Positions 53,869 to 63,949 of a DNA stretch of 64,000 nt are shown piece by piece. The stretch spans positions 93,730 to 157,729 of the forward strand of contig NZ_WQBE01000009.1 in assembly GCF_013032005.1 (NCBI RefSeq), given 5' to 3'. The notes beneath the pieces are model-generated. The model worked only from the letters and a program-made list of their open reading frames with translations, was not told where the DNA came from and made no database searches. This DNA is from Ruegeria atlantica. GTDB taxonomy: Bacteria; Pseudomonadota; Alphaproteobacteria; Rhodobacterales; Rhodobacteraceae. Every line of letters begins with the position of its first letter. Position 1 is the first letter of the stretch. Both the position numbers and the translations under genes were made by a program.

Positions 53869-55202
53869 TGTTGTCGCTGCGTCAACGGGCACTGCTTGGA
53901 GGGATTGCATCTGGGGCATTGTCCGTTGGCGTGGGCACTCTGGCTGTTTTTTCGTTTATCGATGCCCGAATTTCAAACAGGTTCGACGCTACGCTTCGAG
54001 ATCGCCACACCCAGCTTGTCGTTGGGTTGAGCGTTACGACACAAGACCCGGATGCCCTGCGTGATCTCATGTTTGATCCGGCATACAGCGCGCCATATTC
54101 CGGCAGATACTGGCAAGTTACCACCGGCAACGGCGAGGTTTACACGTCGGCGTCTTTGTTTGACGAAACAATCGCTGAACCACCTGACATCTCTGAAGAT
54201 GCAACCCTTTGGAACACTTCCGGCCCCGAGGGGGAAGCGTTGCGCAGCGCATACCAAAAAATTTCTTTCGAAGATGGAACTGTCTGGGGAATTAGTGTCG
54301 CGGAAAGCCAGGCGCAGTTGGTCAATGAAAGACGGGCGGCACAGCGCAGTCTTCTACCGGTGTTTGGGTTGGTTGGCTTGATTGGAGTTGCAAGTTCATT
54401 GATGCTGATGTCCGCAATCCTGGGCCCTCTTCGTAAATTGCGTGCGGATGTCGCCCATCGTTGGGACACGGATGACAATCTGACACCCACGGACTACCCT
54501 GACGAAGTGGCCCCTTTGGTCGATGATCTGAATCAGCTTTTGCATCGCAATCGGGACATTGTATCCGGCTCACGCAGGCAAGCCGCTGATCTGGCACATG
54601 CTCTGAAAACGCCAGCCACTATTCTGAGAAATGAACTACAGGCTATGTCACAGGCCGGTGTTGACACAGGTATCGCGGACGAAGCTTTAGATCGGATCGA
54701 CTCTCAACTCGGTCGGTCACTCGCGCGAATCCGGGCTCTAAACACGGCTGAGTTGACCCATTCGCGTACGGACGTTTCACACTCAGTCGAACGTCTCGCA
54801 CGGTTGTTTACTACGATCGCTGAGAGAGAGGGTAAAATACTGGAAGTCAAAAGCGATCCTGAGCTTTGGGTGCGCATGGATACGCAGGATATAGAAGAGG
54901 TTCTTGGGAACTTACTGGATAACGCAGTCAAATGGTGTCGTGGCAAAGTAAAACTGACCGCAAAACGTCACGAAGACTGTGTCGAGATCTGTATCGAAGA
55001 TGACGGCCCAGGTATCCCAGAGGACGCAATACGCGAAGCGCTACGCTCTGGTGGACGGCTTGACACTTCGGTAAGAGGCAGCGGGCTGGGGCTGGCAATC
55101 GCGGTTGATCTTCTCAATGCATACGGTGCGCACTTCGACCTGGGAAAATCTGCCGCGTTAGGAGGGTTAGGTGGTCGGGTGGTTATCCCAACCAAGTCTT
55201 AA
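53868..55202 (+). CDS. Sensor histidine kinase
   Basis: A 444-residue PhoQ-like kinase: a first transmembrane helix (residues 10-32), a periplasmic domain (about 33-160), a second helix (162-185), a HAMP region, the H-box ADLAHALKTPATILRNELQ with phosphorylated His244, N-box EEVLGNLLDNAVKW, G1 EDDGPGIP and G2 GSGLGLAIA. It phosphorylates the response regulator encoded just upstream. The start is the ATG overlapping that gene's stop. Confidence 0.92.
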   Translation: MLSLRQRALLGGIASGALSVGVGTLAVFSFIDARISNRFDATLRDRHTQLVVGLSVTTQDPDALRDLMFDPAYSAPYSGRYWQVTTGNGEVYTSASLFDETIAEPPDISEDATLWNTSGPEGEALRSAYQKISFEDGTVWGISVAESQAQLVNERRAAQRSLLPVFGLVGLIGVASSLMLMSAILGPLRKLRADVAHRWDTDDNLTPTDYPDEVAPLVDDLNQLLHRNRDIVSGSRRQAADLAHALKTPATILRNELQAMSQAGVDTGIADEALDRIDSQLGRSLARIRALNTAELTHSRTDVSHSVERLARLFTTIAEREGKILEVKSDPELWVRMDTQDIEEVLGNLLDNAVKWCRGKVKLTAKRHEDCVEICIEDDGPGIPEDAIREALRSGGRLDTSVRGSGLGLAIAVDLLNAYGAHFDLGKSAALGGLGGRVVIPTKS

Positions 55203-55352
55203 GCGGCGACGGCTGAGAGAATGAGTGGCTCAATGCGTGGATTTCTGAGCAGCCTCATCTGACTGGTCCAGTTTGATTGTTAGTGCATTGTTGGCCTCTG
55301 ACCCATTGGGATGATGGTTTCCGGGGCTGGTGGGCGATGTACACCGACTGCA

Positions 55353-55805
55353 TCAATTGTGATGTTCGAGACTCAAAAACACCAATGTACGATTGATTTG
55401 GCCCTTATCTTTTTGGGCAACGCGAAAAAAGCCTTCTGAAGTGAAAAGCTCCCTCAGCACGTAACTATCAGGGTGGTTGACTGATCCGTCGTCTTGCGTC
55501 CAAGTTCCCTCTTTGCAAAGTGTTACTTCAGTCCAGAGGTCGTTAAACGCGCGAATGGCATCAGAGTCCCGGAATGGAAACTCCCATCGGCATGAAACGC
55601 CTTGGACATTGTCCAGGCCGACAAACGTTTTGCACATCGCTCCATTCGGTGAGACGCCCGTGGTATTATAGTTTTCAAGCGCGGAAACCCGGTCACATTT
55701 GTCCGCGAAACCAGTTGTTGGTGAAGTTGCGATGACAAGCTCCAGAAAACAAACGGCCACAACATTGGCCGTTTGTTTGGCGGTCAAGTTTTCATTCGGC
55801 CGCAT
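55353..55805 (-). CDS. Secreted small cysteine-containing protein of unknown function
   Basis: A protein of about 150 residues with a signal-peptide-like N-terminus (ANVVAVCFLELVIATSPTTGFA). The mature part contains cysteines in KCDRVS, AMCKTFV, SCRWEF and LCKEGT, which could form two disulfides. The start is uncertain (55805, 55814 or 55832), and every choice overlaps the end of the DUF1989-GcvT gene. A strong hairpin (55747-55778) lies within its signal-peptide coding part, so its expression from the upstream operon would be reduced. No family recognised. Confidence 0.5.
   Translation of the reverse strand: MRPNENLTAKQTANVVAVCFLELVIATSPTTGFADKCDRVSALENYNTTGVSPNGAMCKTFVGLDNVQGVSCRWEFPFRDSDAIRAFNDLWTEVTLCKEGTWTQDDGSVNHPDSYVLRELFTSEGFFRVAQKDKGQINRTLVFLSLEHHN
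55747..55778 (-). terminator. Terminator of the betaine-type operon
   Basis: On the minus strand, 12-base arms AAACAAACGGCC and GGCCGTTTGTTT with an 8-base loop, followed by TTTTCTGG. It starts 14 bp after the stop codon of the DUF1989-GcvT gene, and the T-rich 3' arm is typical of rho-independent terminators. Confidence 0.7.
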
Positions 55806-58191
55806 CCGGGACATTTTTACTGGGGTAAACACCTTTCACGCGTTCTTTAGTTGGATCAAAATGCGGGAACGGAACAATTTTTGCCTTAAGGCGCTTTTGC
55901 TGCCCATCCAGTTGACCGATCTCAATGTCGTGCCCCTCCAGCGCATGGGTTGATGCAACACGCCCAAGGGCGATGACCTTGCCTAAGATGGGTGACTTCA
56001 TCGCGCTGGTGATTTCGCCGACCTGCGCTTTTCCGATACGTACACAATCGCCCGGAGAAGGCACTGTTCCACCTTCTATATCAAACCCGACCAGCTTGCG
56101 GTGAGGGTGAGCCTTGCGTTCCTCAATTGCGCTGCGCCCGATGAAATCATCGGTCTTAGACTTCAATGGGACGGTAAAACCGACCCCGGCCTCGAACGGA
56201 TCGGTCTGGTCGTCAAATTCGGACCCGGCAAAGATCAAGCCGCCTTCGATCCTCAACATGTCGAGGGCGGCAAGACCAAGCGGGGCAATTCCATAATCCT
56301 GACCAACTTCCCATACACGGTCGAAAATCTCGACAGCATCATTGGGGTGGCAGAAGATTTCATATCCCAACTCGCCGGAATATCCGGTTCGGGAAATCAC
56401 GACCGAGGTTCCGCGCACATCCCCGACCCGGGCTACGGTAAGCCGGAACCAAGGCAATTCTTCAATTGTTGGCTGCTGGGGTGGCGTCCAGAATATCTGC
56501 GAGAGGATGTCGCGGCTGTGCCGCCCCTGTACCGCGATATTGTGCAACTGATCTGTAGAGTTTCGCACCCAGACATTCATATTGCGCTTGCGCGCTTGTT
56601 CCTGCAGCCACAAACCACTGGTGTCGTTGCCGCCGATCCATCGGAAGTTGGTCTCTCCCAGCCGATAGACAGTGCCATCGTCGATCATGCCGCCATGTTC
56701 ATAGCACATTGCCGTATAGACAACTTGACCGACGCTCAGCTTCTTCATGTTGCGGGTCACGCAAAGCTGCATCAGCTCTTCGGCATCCGGGCCAACAACC
56801 TCGTATTTGCGAAGTGGGCTCAGATCCATTACGGCGACTTTGTCCCGACAGGCCCAATATTCTGCGATCGCGCCATGATTGGTCATCGTATTGGGCAGCC
56901 AATACCCGTTGTATTCGACAAAATCACGGGTATGACGTGCAAAGCAGTCGTGAAATGCTGTTTTCTTGGTTTCTTCCACATCCGCCTCCGCAGATTTTCT
57001 GTAGCCGTAGGACCGTTTGAAATCTTCGGTCGCTCTGTAAGTTCGCACCTGAATGTCGGTTGGATTCCAACCATTGGCCGGGTCAATGTCGCAGGGGCAG
57101 CCGGTACTGACGCAGACAAGATCTGTCAGCGCGCGCAGCAGCACGAAATCTCCGGGTCGCGACCACGGATCATCCATGCCGATGGCATTGTCATCATCCA
57201 GCATCGTGTTGAAAAAGAAGTTGATCGCAGGCCAACCTGCGCGGGGCCGGATGCCATACTGGTCCAGATCTTTGTTGATATTTTCCGAGCAATTGACATG
57301 GCCAGGATAGCCCAAGTCTTCATAATACCGAGCTGTGCAGGCCAGCCCGAACGTGTCGTGGCGGCCGCACGTATCCTGCACGATCTCGACCAGGGGTTCT
57401 TGATCCACCGACCAGTACTTTGAGAATATGCCTGGTTGCGGATACAAACTGCCCATCAGGCTACGTGTCGTGGTGGGATCAATCTCGCGTTCGATCCCCT
57501 GATCCAGTGCACGTCGGCTGAACGCCTGAAAGTCTGAACATTCGCGGCCCCTGACATCCACGATCTGGATGAACTCCCCGGCTTTGACCTCATAAGATTT
57601 GGCATTGCCAGGCTGAATGTTGATATCCTTGAGTGGGTCGGCCAGAGGATCGGGCGGGCCCACGTTGGGTTTTTCCAAGCCAGGAGCGGCACGTTGAATG
57701 TACAGGATAATGTCGGTCGGCGGGTTGTTGTCTTCGGGTCGCATCGCTTCGCCGGGAGCAGAGACGATCAGAAGACCGTCGCATTCCGCCACAAAATGCG
57801 CCATGTCGCCGGGCCGTGATCCATCCGAGAAAGCCCGGATCGCATCCCCGCGTCCGATATCGAAACCTGCAACCTCTAACGCGCGTAGCACTTTCTTGCC
57901 CGAAACCGAGCCATTCGCCAGAGTCGCAATCAGCCCCTCTGGTCGACCGTGCCCCTGCGCGCCAAGCATGGCAGCGTCCGAGCTTCGATCGGGGGCAAAG
58001 AACACCATCTCGGCGGGTTGCATCCCATCGCGATCCAGCAATGTGATCGTGTCGCCTTTGGACACCGAAACCGCCCGCGACCCTGCGCCAGGGACGGGAT
58101 GACGTTCCGTTCCATGCGGTAGAATCGGAAGACCGGGGGCCAGAACCCCGCTACGTTCGTAAGGCACTTCGAAAACCGGTTTCACATTCAT
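55792..58191 (-). CDS. DUF1989-GcvT fusion, probable folate-dependent demethylase
   Basis: A 799-residue fusion. The N-terminal part (about residues 1-170) looks like a first DUF1989-like half. A full DUF1989 (urea carboxylase-associated) domain is at about 185-400 (GEFIQIVDVRGRECSDFQAF, TRSL, IVQDTCGRHDTFGLAC, NCSENI, RPGDFVLLRALTDLVCVSTGCPCD). A GcvT-type domain is at about 430-790 (AVMDLSPLRKYEVVGPDAEEL, GYSGELGYEIF, ALDMLRIEGG, K-A-Q-V-G-E-I-T-S). The ATG at 58191 overlaps the cupin stop. GcvT-type enzymes such as DmdA move a methyl group to tetrahydrofolate. With the betaine-type transporter this suggests N- or S-demethylation of an imported compound. Which compound, and what DUF1989 does, are open. 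Confidence 0.75.
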   Translation of the reverse strand: MNVKPVFEVPYERSGVLAPGLPILPHGTERHPVPGAGSRAVSVSKGDTITLLDRDGMQPAEMVFFAPDRSSDAAMLGAQGHGRPEGLIATLANGSVSGKKVLRALEVAGFDIGRGDAIRAFSDGSRPGDMAHFVAECDGLLIVSAPGEAMRPEDNNPPTDIILYIQRAAPGLEKPNVGPPDPLADPLKDINIQPGNAKSYEVKAGEFIQIVDVRGRECSDFQAFSRRALDQGIEREIDPTTTRSLMGSLYPQPGIFSKYWSVDQEPLVEIVQDTCGRHDTFGLACTARYYEDLGYPGHVNCSENINKDLDQYGIRPRAGWPAINFFFNTMLDDDNAIGMDDPWSRPGDFVLLRALTDLVCVSTGCPCDIDPANGWNPTDIQVRTYRATEDFKRSYGYRKSAEADVEETKKTAFHDCFARHTRDFVEYNGYWLPNTMTNHGAIAEYWACRDKVAVMDLSPLRKYEVVGPDAEELMQLCVTRNMKKLSVGQVVYTAMCYEHGGMIDDGTVYRLGETNFRWIGGNDTSGLWLQEQARKRNMNVWVRNSTDQLHNIAVQGRHSRDILSQIFWTPPQQPTIEELPWFRLTVARVGDVRGTSVVISRTGYSGELGYEIFCHPNDAVEIFDRVWEVGQDYGIAPLGLAALDMLRIEGGLIFAGSEFDDQTDPFEAGVGFTVPLKSKTDDFIGRSAIEERKAHPHRKLVGFDIEGGTVPSPGDCVRIGKAQVGEITSAMKSPILGKVIALGRVASTHALEGHDIEIGQLDGQQKRLKAKIVPFPHFDPTKERVKGVYPSKNVPDAAE

Positions 58192-58559
58192 AATGCACCT
58201 TCCTGAATGGACTCGGTTGCACCGCGGTGCGTGACCACCAAAAGGCATCCCGCCTCGGTGCGCGAAAAATGGCTGGAACCGGCGGCCAAACTGACGAAGT
58301 CACCGCTGCGATAGCTGAAACCGTCGTGATCAGTCAGATCGCCTTCGAGGACAAAGAACTCTTCCGCACCATGATGAATATGCGGATTCGAGCGCGTTCC
58401 CGGGGCCATCTTCATCAGATAACTCCCTTGCCCGGTGACTTCGTCAAAGCTGACATTCTTCCACCAGACCTGTTCGTCGAGCAGACCGTCCATGTGCATT
58501 CTAACAAAGCCGGTATCGTCGAACCGGGCGACAGTACGCATGTTTTGCTGTTGTGCCAT
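58188..58559 (-). CDS. Cupin protein of the betaine-type operon
   Basis: A 123-residue single-domain cupin: motif 1 GTRSNPHIHHGAEEFFVLEGDLTD and motif 2 YRSGDFVSLAAGSSHFSRTEAG. The HIHH pair, Glu and a later His would bind a metal. The Met at 58559 follows the permease stop by one base and was chosen over 20 upstream in-frame codons. It overlaps the DUF1989-GcvT start. Cupins of this sort bind small organic ligands or catalyse a metal-dependent step; role unknown. Confidence 0.75.
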   Translation of the reverse strand: MAQQQNMRTVARFDDTGFVRMHMDGLLDEQVWWKNVSFDEVTGQGSYLMKMAPGTRSNPHIHHGAEEFFVLEGDLTDHDGFSYRSGDFVSLAAGSSHFSRTEAGCLLVVTHRGATESIQEGAL

Positions 58560-58560
58560 C

Positions 58561-60543
58561 TTAATCGAGCCCCAGTCGCTTTTTACGCTGTTCCGCCCAG
58601 CTGCTGATCGCCATGTCAAAGGTCAGCGCCATCAGCGACACGTTCAGGCCGAGGACAAAGTTTTTGCCCAACTCGGTTCCGGCCAGCGTTCGCTGAAGTT
58701 CTTGCCCAAGGTCCTGCGTGCCGATAAAGGCTGCGATGATGACCATGAAAAAGGCGAACATGATGGCCTGATTGAACCCGACCGCCATAGTTGGCAGAGC
58801 CAGTGGGAACTGTACCGACATCAGCTTTTGGCGACGGGTTGAGCCGGACATGTCGGCGGCTTCGGTCATTTCCGGCGGGACGCTGCTGAGGCCAATAATA
58901 GTGTACCGGATCAGCGGTACGGCGGCGAAGATCAGGATCGAGAACACAACCGCCACGTCATTGACACCGAACAACATGATCGCTGGGATAAGATAAATAA
59001 AGCTGGGGAAGGTCTGCGCGGTGTCGCAGGCCAGAAGGATGCTTTTCGACCAGCGTTCGGACCGGGCAGCGATTACGCCCAGCGGTATTCCGATCAGTGT
59101 GGCCAGCGCAACAGCCGAGATAACTGTATACAGAGTGATCACCGACCGGTCCCACCAACCCGAGAATGCGACGATGGTAAAAAACACTGCCGCATAGATA
59201 CCTGGGCGGCGTCCGCCGACCCAATAGGCAAAGGCAACGACTATTAGGATGAAGGCGGGGGTCGGGATCGCCAGCAGCGTGTCCCGGAACGGGATCAGAA
59301 CCTTGACGTTCAGGAACCAGCGCAACCATTCAGTTGTTCCCTTGATGGCGTCGATCGCCAGGAACGACTTGATCACCACGTCAATTTCCTTGCCTTGGCT
59401 CAGGTGCTGTTTGCGGCCAACTTCAGCCAGGATCGGGAATACCTGCGATAGCAGGATAAACCCGATGAACAGACCCAGTGCGACCAGCGAGATTTGATGC
59501 CGCTTCCACCAGGGCGTGTTGCGTTCAAAGTGAACTGGTTGCTTGACCACCCAGGCCTTGGACATCCGGTCCAAAGTCACGGCCAAAAGGACGATAGTGA
59601 TGCCAATCTCGAAGGATCGTCCGAGCTTGAAACTTCCCATCATCGCCAACAGTTTAGCGCCAAGACCCGGCATTCCGATAAAGGCGGTCAGAACGACCAT
59701 TGCCAGACACAGCATGATCACCTGATTGACGCCAACCAGAATTTCGGTGCGCGCTGCCGGAATGTATACATGGCGCAGCATCTGCCAGCGAGTACAGCCG
59801 GACATCTGACCCGCTTCGATCACTTCGGGGCTAACCTTCTTGAGCCCCAGCGTTGTCATCAGGATCATCGGCGGGATTGCGAACGTAATCGTTGCAACGG
59901 CCCCGGCGGTTGGACCCACCTTGAAGAAAATCACCGCAGGCAGCAGGTAGGTAAAGAAGGGCAGGGTTTGCAATATGGACAGGATGGGCTTCAGGACCCG
60001 CTCGAACCAACCGTATTTCCATGCGGCAATACCCAAAGCCAGCCCCAGCAGGAACGCCAGGGGTGCTGCAACCACGATCACCGACATTGTTTGCATGGCG
60101 ATCTTCCACTGGCCGATTGCTGCGGTCCAGATAAAGGTGCCCGCGCCCAAAGCGGCCAACTTCCATCCACCGACAGCATAACCCACAACCGCGGCAACGG
60201 CGGCAATCGCAGACCATGGGATCGGTCCCAGATAGGGCCAGCGACGCTTGCCTTCCAAAAGGTTGGCCGATGTATCCAGCAGGAATTCAAGCGGACCTTC
60301 CGCGATGAAGCGGGTGACGTATATCAGGCCCAGGTCATTCTGGATGAAGTTGAAGATCGCATCCAGAACTTGTGCGGTGGGTGGGATCGCCGCTTCGGGG
60401 ATGCGGTTCAGCCATTCAGGCAGAATACCAGCGGCTTTGGCAAGGATCAGTGCAAACGCCACTGCAAGCAGCGCGGTAAGTACCCGTGTACGTCCCCACG
60501 GCTTGTCCGATGTCTCCGTCAGATCAGTGGACAGCGTCGCCAT
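58561..60543 (-). CDS. Fused betaine-type ABC transporter permease (ProW-like, two permease domains)
   Basis: A 660-residue protein with two consecutive BPD_transp_1 permease domains, at roughly residues 130-330 and 440-640, each with an EAA-type loop (EAGQMSGCTRWQMLRHVYIPAA and EAADMSGSTRRQKLMSVQFPLA). Most ProW proteins have one such domain, so this is a tandem fusion that needs no separate partner. It overlaps the ATPase stop by one base. It imports glycine betaine, DMSP, choline or a related compound. Confidence 0.88.
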   Translation of the reverse strand: MATLSTDLTETSDKPWGRTRVLTALLAVAFALILAKAAGILPEWLNRIPEAAIPPTAQVLDAIFNFIQNDLGLIYVTRFIAEGPLEFLLDTSANLLEGKRRWPYLGPIPWSAIAAVAAVVGYAVGGWKLAALGAGTFIWTAAIGQWKIAMQTMSVIVVAAPLAFLLGLALGIAAWKYGWFERVLKPILSILQTLPFFTYLLPAVIFFKVGPTAGAVATITFAIPPMILMTTLGLKKVSPEVIEAGQMSGCTRWQMLRHVYIPAARTEILVGVNQVIMLCLAMVVLTAFIGMPGLGAKLLAMMGSFKLGRSFEIGITIVLLAVTLDRMSKAWVVKQPVHFERNTPWWKRHQISLVALGLFIGFILLSQVFPILAEVGRKQHLSQGKEIDVVIKSFLAIDAIKGTTEWLRWFLNVKVLIPFRDTLLAIPTPAFILIVVAFAYWVGGRRPGIYAAVFFTIVAFSGWWDRSVITLYTVISAVALATLIGIPLGVIAARSERWSKSILLACDTAQTFPSFIYLIPAIMLFGVNDVAVVFSILIFAAVPLIRYTIIGLSSVPPEMTEAADMSGSTRRQKLMSVQFPLALPTMAVGFNQAIMFAFFMVIIAAFIGTQDLGQELQRTLAGTELGKNFVLGLNVSLMALTFDMAISSWAEQRKKRLGLD

Positions 60544-61571
60544 TATTCGGCTCCGAGCAGAACATTCAGAGCGGTGTCGCGTTCCAGGACACCGGTGATA
60601 ACGCCTTTGTCATCTGCAACCGGCAAAAGGATGCGGTTGTCATTGACCAGAACTCGCGCAAGTTCGTGGATCGTTGCGCCACCATTGATCGGAGCTCCTT
60701 CCAAGGCGTGCCCGTTGACCGGTTTCGCCAGCCCTTTCGCATGCACCACGCGGGCTTTGTCGATGTCCTCGGTAAATTTCGCCACATATTCAGTGGCAGG
60801 ATTCATGACGATTTGATCGGGTGTGTCACACTGTTCAACCGCGCCATTGCGCATGATCGCGATCCGATCTGCCAAACGCAGCGCTTCGTCAAAATCATGA
60901 GTAATAAAGACGATGGTTTTACCCAGCATCTCTTGAAGCCGTAGGAATTCATCCTGCATTTCACGTCGGATCAAAGGGTCAAGGGCGGAGAACGGTTCAT
61001 CCAGGAACCAAATATCCGGCTCAATCGCCAGGGACCGGGCGATGCCGACCCGTTGCTGTTGCCCGCCGCTGAGTTCGCGCGGGAAATATTCTTCACGACC
61101 CTCAAGGCCCACCAGCTTGATTACTTCCAATGCGCGTTCGCGTCGGTCATGGCGATCCTGACCGCGCATTTCCAGCGGGAAGGCCACGTTATCCAGAACC
61201 GTACGATGCGGCAGCAGACCGAAGGACTGGAACACCATGCCCATCTTGTTGCGTCGCAACTCGATCAGGTCGCGCTCGCTCAGGCTCATGATGTTCTGAC
61301 CGTCAACCTCAATCGTGCCACCGGTAATGTCATGAAGACGTGAAAAGCACCGTACCAGAGTAGACTTGCCTGATCCGGACAGCCCCATGATGACCAGCAT
61401 TTCACCCCGGCCAACTTCAATCGAGACGTCTTTGACCCCGGCGATGTAACCGTCCGCACGTATCTCGTCGAAACTGCGACCCGCGGGCATAGATTTCAGA
61501 TAGGTCTCAGGAGAGGCTCCAAACAGTTTCCAGACGTTTTTGGCTGAGATGACGGGCGCTGTGGCGGACAT
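60543..61571 (-). CDS. Betaine-type ABC transporter ATPase (ProV-like)
   Basis: A 342-residue ABC ATPase: Walker A GLSGSGKST (63-71), Q-loop FQSFGLLPHRTV, signature LSGGQQQR, Walker B IWFLDEPFSALDP and H-loop ITHDFDE. It has the ProV-type N-terminal KNVWKLFGASPETYL and a C-terminal CBS-like regulatory part. It energises uptake with the fused permease. A GC-rich hairpin lies between this gene and the upstream binding-protein gene. Confidence 0.93.
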   Translation of the reverse strand: MSATAPVISAKNVWKLFGASPETYLKSMPAGRSFDEIRADGYIAGVKDVSIEVGRGEMLVIMGLSGSGKSTLVRCFSRLHDITGGTIEVDGQNIMSLSERDLIELRRNKMGMVFQSFGLLPHRTVLDNVAFPLEMRGQDRHDRRERALEVIKLVGLEGREEYFPRELSGGQQQRVGIARSLAIEPDIWFLDEPFSALDPLIRREMQDEFLRLQEMLGKTIVFITHDFDEALRLADRIAIMRNGAVEQCDTPDQIVMNPATEYVAKFTEDIDKARVVHAKGLAKPVNGHALEGAPINGGATIHELARVLVNDNRILLPVADDKGVITGVLERDTALNVLLGAE

Positions 61572-61591
61572 GGCTGCCTACTTTCTTGTTA

Positions 61592-61630
61592 GGCGCGGCC
61601 TTGCTTCACCGAGATCGGCAAGGCCGCGCC
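61592..61630 (-). terminator. Intercistronic hairpin after the binding-protein gene
   Basis: Perfect 13-base arms GGCGCGGCCTTGC (61592-61604) and GCAAGGCCGCGCC (61618-61630) lie between the binding-protein stop (61656) and the ATPase start (61571). On the minus strand no T-run follows, so partial termination or 3'-end stabilisation of the binding-protein message is expected, giving more binding protein than transporter. Confidence 0.6.
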
Positions 61631-61655
61631 AGTTTCGTCGCGAATGACCGGTTTA

Positions 61656-62633
<978 letters not shown>

Positions 62634-62843
62634 TTATCTGCGGACTCTTCCGGCCCCGAATTTTCTCATTCTGCCTAAGTTTTCACGAGACGCAGAACAG
62701 AAATTTGAGAGGCATTGCCTATAAATTCTTGAGGCAAATCTGACTTTTCACTATTTTAACAGTCAGTTGCCTGATCGGTTTCCAGTCGAAACGGGCAAAT
62801 GTTTTTGATTGCGATCATCTTCAGATTGGGAAACCGCCTTCAG

Positions 62844-63779
62844 ATGCCAAAGAAAGCGCCAATTACCGGGAAGGTCCTTCCACCGCTCGATTACCTTTTG
62901 GCATTTGAAGCGGCTGCGAAGGCGCAGAGTTTTGCGCAGGCCAGCAAGGTGCTCAACATTTCGGAAACGGCAATCAGCCGCAAGGTGCGACTGTTGGAAC
63001 AACATTATGATGTTCCGCTGTTTGTCAGAGGTCATCGCTCGGTCTCGCTGACGCAGCAAGGTGCGATTTTGTTGGCAACTGTGGAAAAGTCGCTGGACCT
63101 GATGCGGGATGTTAGCCGTGACATGCTGGCTAAACATCAGGCCAACACAGTCTCGATCTCTGCGACCAACTCGGTTGCGTCACTCTGGTTGATGCCACAG
63201 CTAAGAAAATTCAACAAATCTAATGATCGCATTCGTATTTCGTTGGTGTCTTCCGACAGTGATGCAGAGTGCCTGTCAGATTCGATGGATTTGACGATAT
63301 TACGCGGGGATGGGGAATGGCCTGGATATGATGCTCAACTGTTATTTGGGGAAACTGTTTTCCCGGTCTGCAGCCCGGAGTATCTCAATAGTAATCCGAC
63401 GGTGACAGATTTAACTGCTTTGCCAGAGTTGGATCTGATTGAGGTGACAAGTAGTCACGCGGAATGGATGACATGGCACACGTGGTTCAACGGCAATGAT
63501 ATTTCGACCTCATTGATGGAACGCGCTGTGGCCTTCAACACCTATCCTCTCTCTATACAAGCTGCAGTCGATGGATTGGGGGTCGCATTGGGTTGGGCCC
63601 ATCTTGTCGACCCACTGCTTGAAAGCGGCGCGTTGGTCAGACCAATTCAGGACGTCTCGGTGCGAACACAGTCTGGATATTATCTTCTTAAAAGCCCAAC
63701 GCAAAAAGCATTCCCGGAATTACGCATCGTTGAGGATTGGTTGTTGGGGCTTAGCGCGGTGCGCAAACGTTACGCGTGA
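62844..63779 (+). CDS. LysR-family regulator (GcvA-like)
   Basis: A 311-residue LysR-type protein of the GcvA-like group: helix-turn-helix LLAFEAAAKAQSFAQASKVLNISETAISRKVRLLEQHYDVPLFVRGHRSVSLT and a substrate domain. The ATG at 62844 was preferred; 15 in-frame codons upstream lack support. It is divergent from the binding-protein gene and precedes the formate-THF ligase gene, so it likely controls uptake and demethylation together with C1 metabolism. Confidence 0.85.
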   Translation: MPKKAPITGKVLPPLDYLLAFEAAAKAQSFAQASKVLNISETAISRKVRLLEQHYDVPLFVRGHRSVSLTQQGAILLATVEKSLDLMRDVSRDMLAKHQANTVSISATNSVASLWLMPQLRKFNKSNDRIRISLVSSDSDAECLSDSMDLTILRGDGEWPGYDAQLLFGETVFPVCSPEYLNSNPTVTDLTALPELDLIEVTSSHAEWMTWHTWFNGNDISTSLMERAVAFNTYPLSIQAAVDGLGVALGWAHLVDPLLESGALVRPIQDVSVRTQSGYYLLKSPTQKAFPELRIVEDWLLGLSAVRKRYA

Positions 63780-63949
63780 TCCGTGACCCCAGTGGGTAAC
63801 AAATGCCCTTTCGGTCATGTCCTCGTATTTCCAAGGTTGACCCAAGGGAAAAATTATTTACCGTAAAGAAAGTATTCGATTCCTCCCCGGTCGCAGTTGC
63901 GGACGGGTTTGAGTTCGTTAAACCTACTTTGCACGGAGCCCAGCACCCA

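Noticed and set aside
56101..57423. 440-codon + strand open frame opposite the DUF1989-GcvT gene
   Set aside because: Shadow of a well-supported coding region on the other strand.
59494..60816. 440-codon + strand open frame opposite permease and ATPase genes
   Set aside because: Spans two real genes on the opposite strand and has no recognisable family.
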